Shown in pieces: positions 61,484 through 64,000 of a DNA stretch of 64,000 nucleotides. Below the pieces are notes generated by a model, which was given only the letters and a program-made list of their open reading frames with translations, was not told the origin of the DNA and did no database searches. How positions within the stretch are numbered: the stretch's first letter is position 1; each line of letters starts with the position of its first letter. Source of the stretch: Terasakiella sp033100395 (GTDB lineage: Bacteria > Pseudomonadota > Alphaproteobacteria > Rhodospirillales > Terasakiellaceae); contig NZ_JAWLVJ010000024.1 of assembly GCF_033100395.1 (NCBI RefSeq), positions 7,009 through 71,008 of the forward strand. Reading direction: 5' to 3'. A program made the translations under genes and the position numbers.

Positions 61484-62404
61484 ATGTCACATATCCCCTT
61501 TATTCAGGCCCATGAGGTTGAACATAAACTGTCCTGGAAGGCGGTCAGTGACGCCATGATTGCCGGGCACAAGCAACCGCGTGCGGATATTGACGATATT
61601 CTCTTTAAACAGGGTGAAAACGCCTTATTAAACCGGGCAGCCTGGATTTCAGGGGCGGGGATCGGGATCAAGACAGCCACGATCTTTCCAGATAACCTTC
61701 CTGATTTACCCAGCATTCACGCGGTCTTTACCCTGTTTGATGATCAAACAGGTGTCCCCACTGCCCTGATTGACGGGATCATGGTGACGAAATGGAAGAC
61801 TGCAGGGGATTCCATTCTTGGCACCCGTTTGCTTGCCAGAAAAGACAGCAAGACAGTCACAATCATCGGCGCTGGTGCGGTGGCTGAAAGCTTGATTGAT
61901 GCCTATCGGGAAGTTTGGTCCGATCTTGAACGTATCATTCTCTGGAACCGATCTTTTGAAAAGGCTGAAGTATTGGCGAAGAAGAAAGATGTGGAAGCTA
62001 TGGAAGACCTCGAACAGGCTCTCAAACTTGCAGATATTGTCTCCAGCGCGACCATGTCTGTTGAACCTGTCATTCCGGGAGACTGGATCATGCCCGGCAC
62101 CCATGTGGACTTAATCGGTGCCTATCGCCCGGACATGCGCGAAGCTGATGACAGATTGCTTCAGAAGGCTTCTTTGTTTGTGGATGCACGCGAAACCACC
62201 CTTCACGATATTGGGGAACTTCTCATCCCCCTGAACAATGGGGTGATCAGGGAAGAGGATGTGAAAGCGGATCTTTATGATCTATGCAACGGTGCAATCG
62301 CACGCACATCTGATGATGAAATCACGGTCTTTAAAAATGGGGGTGGCGCGCATCTTGACCTGATGACCGCCCTTTATATCCAGTCAGAGTATCAAAAAAC
62401 ATGA
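61484..62404 (+). CDS. Ornithine cyclodeaminase/mu-crystallin family, probable 1-pyrroline-2-carboxylate reductase
   Basis: A 306-residue protein of the OCD/mu-crystallin family. The Rossmann motif TIIGAGAVAESL is followed by a WNRS ribose-binding loop, with the substrate-side lysines in MVTKWKTAGDS. Members next to proline racemase homologues commonly reduce 1-pyrroline-2-carboxylate to L-proline with NAD(P)H, the second step of trans-3-hydroxyproline use. It starts 2 bp after the dehydratase stop, and its own stop overlaps the next start (ATGA). Confidence 0.82.
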   Translation: MSHIPFIQAHEVEHKLSWKAVSDAMIAGHKQPRADIDDILFKQGENALLNRAAWISGAGIGIKTATIFPDNLPDLPSIHAVFTLFDDQTGVPTALIDGIMVTKWKTAGDSILGTRLLARKDSKTVTIIGAGAVAESLIDAYREVWSDLERIILWNRSFEKAEVLAKKKDVEAMEDLEQALKLADIVSSATMSVEPVIPGDWIMPGTHVDLIGAYRPDMREADDRLLQKASLFVDARETTLHDIGELLIPLNNGVIREEDVKADLYDLCNGAIARTSDDEITVFKNGGGAHLDLMTALYIQSEYQKT

Positions 62405-63879
62405 CCCATTTCCCTTCCATCTTTAATGACGCCATTGGCCCGGTGATGCGCGGTGCTTCCAGTTCCCATGTGGCCGCAGCGCATCGAATTGGGTTGTTGG
62501 CACGTGATTATATGGATGGTGATTTTTCATCCGTTCTGGTCGAATATGATCCGAATACGTCGCTGGAACCGACCCATGATAGTCAGGGATCAGACATGGG
62601 CTTGTTTTGCGGCCTGATGGGGTGGGAGGTGACGGATGAACGAATGGTCGATGCACGTAAATATCTTGAAGGTATGGGCGTTGAGACAGAAATTCGCATC
62701 ACGGATTATGGGGCGACCCATGAAAATACCTATAAACTGACCCTTCGTAATGAGGACCACAGCTTGTGCCTGTATGCCATTTCTATCGGCGGCGGTATGG
62801 TGGAAATCATTGAAATCAACGGGACGAAAGTCTCCGTGTTTGGGGACTATCATGAAACGTTCGTGGAAGGTGATGTTGGTGAGGTAAAAGCTGACTACAT
62901 CCTTGAACGCGATGGCTTCACGCAGATCAAAAGCCAGCATCCGCTGAATATTCCCAACAGTCGGTCTATGGCCCCTGTGCTTCCTGTTGGGGCGCGTAAA
63001 GATTTGCACGTTCCTTTTTCCAATGCAGATGAATTGCAAAAATATAACAAGGATAAAGGCTTATCTTTCTGGGAACTTGCGCTGGAGTACGAAAGTCAGC
63101 GCGGCAACCTGTCAACTGAAGCTGTCTATGAGAAAATGCGCGCGATCGTTCGCATTCTGGATAACTCCATTGATCAGGGTTTGGCCGGGACAGAATATGA
63201 AGATCGGATCTATCCCGCACAGGCACCACTTTATAAAGAGAAAGGAAACAATAGTCTGAACCTCGGTCTGTATGATGATGTCATCGCTGCGGTTACAGCG
63301 TTGATGGATGTTAAAAGTTCCATGGGGGTGATTGTTGCCGCCCCAACGGCCGGGTCATGCGGGACTTTGCCGGGGACCGTTCTGGGGGTGGCAAATGCCC
63401 TTGGGATGTCAGAAGATCAAAAGACCAGGGCTATGTTATCGGCTGGGCTTATTGGGGTATTCATTGCACATATGGCAACATTCTCAGCAGAAATAGGGGG
63501 CTGTCAGGCAGAAACCGGGTCCGGGTCGGGCATGGCTGCTGCGGGACTGGTGACGTTGTTTGATGGCAGTGTTGATCAATGTCTGGCTGCCGCTTCAATG
63601 GCTTTGCAAAATACTTTCGGATTGGTCTGTGACCCTGTTGCAAACCGGGTGGAAGCCCCCTGCCTGGGGAAAAACGTTCTGATGGCAGGCAATGCCCTTT
63701 CCGCGTCTAACATGGTCCTGGCAGGGTTTGATGCCTTGATCCCGTTGGATGAAGTCATCGTTGCCATGCATCAGGTCGGTCAGTCTATCCCATGTGAGCT
63801 GCGCTGTACGGGCAAGGGCGGCCTTGCAACGACACCTACAGGACAAAAGTTGTTTAAGCAGATGAACTGCGGTTCATAA
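62401..63879 (+). CDS. Iron-sulfur L-serine dehydratase-like protein
   Basis: A 492-residue single-chain L-serine dehydratase type enzyme: an N-terminal beta domain (GPVMRGASSSHVAAAHRIG, with SSSH as substrate/metal segment) and a C-terminal alpha domain with APTAGSCGTLPG, GGCQAETGSGSGMAAAG and VCDPVANRVEAPC, whose cysteines bind a [4Fe-4S] cluster. It uses the labile cluster to dehydrate serine to pyruvate and ammonia. It is coupled by ATGA to the reductase gene, so it is the last step of a hydroxyproline operon. No serine arises in that pathway, so a hydroxy-amino-acid substrate of related shape is possible. Confidence 0.85.
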   Translation: MTHFPSIFNDAIGPVMRGASSSHVAAAHRIGLLARDYMDGDFSSVLVEYDPNTSLEPTHDSQGSDMGLFCGLMGWEVTDERMVDARKYLEGMGVETEIRITDYGATHENTYKLTLRNEDHSLCLYAISIGGGMVEIIEINGTKVSVFGDYHETFVEGDVGEVKADYILERDGFTQIKSQHPLNIPNSRSMAPVLPVGARKDLHVPFSNADELQKYNKDKGLSFWELALEYESQRGNLSTEAVYEKMRAIVRILDNSIDQGLAGTEYEDRIYPAQAPLYKEKGNNSLNLGLYDDVIAAVTALMDVKSSMGVIVAAPTAGSCGTLPGTVLGVANALGMSEDQKTRAMLSAGLIGVFIAHMATFSAEIGGCQAETGSGSGMAAAGLVTLFDGSVDQCLAAASMALQNTFGLVCDPVANRVEAPCLGKNVLMAGNALSASNMVLAGFDALIPLDEVIVAMHQVGQSIPCELRCTGKGGLATTPTGQKLFKQMNCGS

Positions 63880-63910
63880 GCGTTCTCCATTGTTCAAAAT
63901 AATGAAAATA

Positions 63911-64000
63911 TTAGGTTCTGTTGACAAAGTGCTTTACCCAAACCCGAATTGATGTGACCTGAACGAAGCCGAGAAAGCTTAACATCGTTTTGTCATATCG
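63911..64000 (-). mobile_element. Transposase C-terminus and insertion-sequence end, cut by the window edge
   Basis: On the minus strand an open frame enters from the right edge and ends at TAA (63911-63913). It encodes 29 residues beginning RYDKTMLSFLGFVQVTSI, a C-terminal DDE transposase motif resembling IS5-type enzymes. The plus-strand sequence GGTTCTGTTGACAAAG from 63914 looks like an IS terminal inverted repeat. The stop codon lies at or just outside the element, and TTA may be part of a target duplication. Most of the element lies beyond the window. Confidence 0.7.

Overview
The window looks like chromosome from a motile, heterotrophic, probably marine alphaproteobacterium of Rhodospirillales type. 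The reasons are a C4-pathway 5-aminolevulinate synthase, a large NAD-glutamate dehydrogenase, TRAP and amino-acid ABC transporters, two chemoreceptors, a giant FecR/RTX-type adhesin, sigma-54 control and roughly half G+C. The taxonomy is inference. No rRNA, tRNA, CRISPR array or prophage was recognised. The only mobile element is the end of an insertion sequence at the right edge.

Layout. 1-1 kb: tail of an EAL cyclic-di-GMP phosphodiesterase facing a DM13-domain protein. 1-12 kb: a LysR regulator divergent from a TRAP transporter, universal stress protein, GabT-like aminotransferase, GabD-like semialdehyde dehydrogenase and a short large-type glutamate dehydrogenase. Together these suggest uptake and oxidation of 4-aminobutyrate (GABA) or a close analogue, with glutamate recycled. 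12-14 kb: a chemoreceptor. 14.3-26.7 kb: one 12.3-kb gene for a repeat-built surface or secreted protein of about 4,109 residues. 26.7-38.1 kb: an acidic amino acid region with a LysR regulator, Asp/Glu racemase, aspartase, a polar amino acid ABC transporter, a second chemoreceptor, 5-aminolevulinate synthase and a dicarboxylate/amino-acid symporter. 38.3-51.8 kb: a periplasmic binding protein, a histidine kinase/sigma-54 response regulator/binding protein operon, a branched-chain-type (HAAT) ABC transporter, and an opposing operon for an iron alcohol dehydrogenase, a thioesterase and a second succinate-semialdehyde-type dehydrogenase. 52-63.9 kb: a GntR regulator divergent from an 11-gene hydroxyproline operon (ABC transporter plus the 4-hydroxyproline pathway, a 3-hydroxyproline branch and a serine-dehydratase-like gene). 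63.9-64 kb: a transposase C-terminus on the minus strand.

The most interesting signal is non-coding. Three promoters (before the kinase operon, the HAAT transporter and the alcohol dehydrogenase operon) each have a GG-N10-GC sigma-54 core. About 85-140 bp upstream, each has a pair of GAGCG-N5-CGCTC-like sites whose centres lie 32-33 bp apart. This outlines a self-contained regulon that senses, imports and oxidises one substrate. A 4-hydroxybutyrate-like compound is my best guess. A second regulatory grammar, ATGCA-N5-TGCAT, occurs three times around the racemase, aspartase and ABC transporter promoters. A third is a perfect 32-bp palindrome between the GntR gene and the hydroxyproline operon.

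Start codons were moved from the longest open frame wherever a Shine-Dalgarno sequence, an overlap with the upstream stop or family length argued for it. Substrate assignments for transporters are inferences from neighbours.
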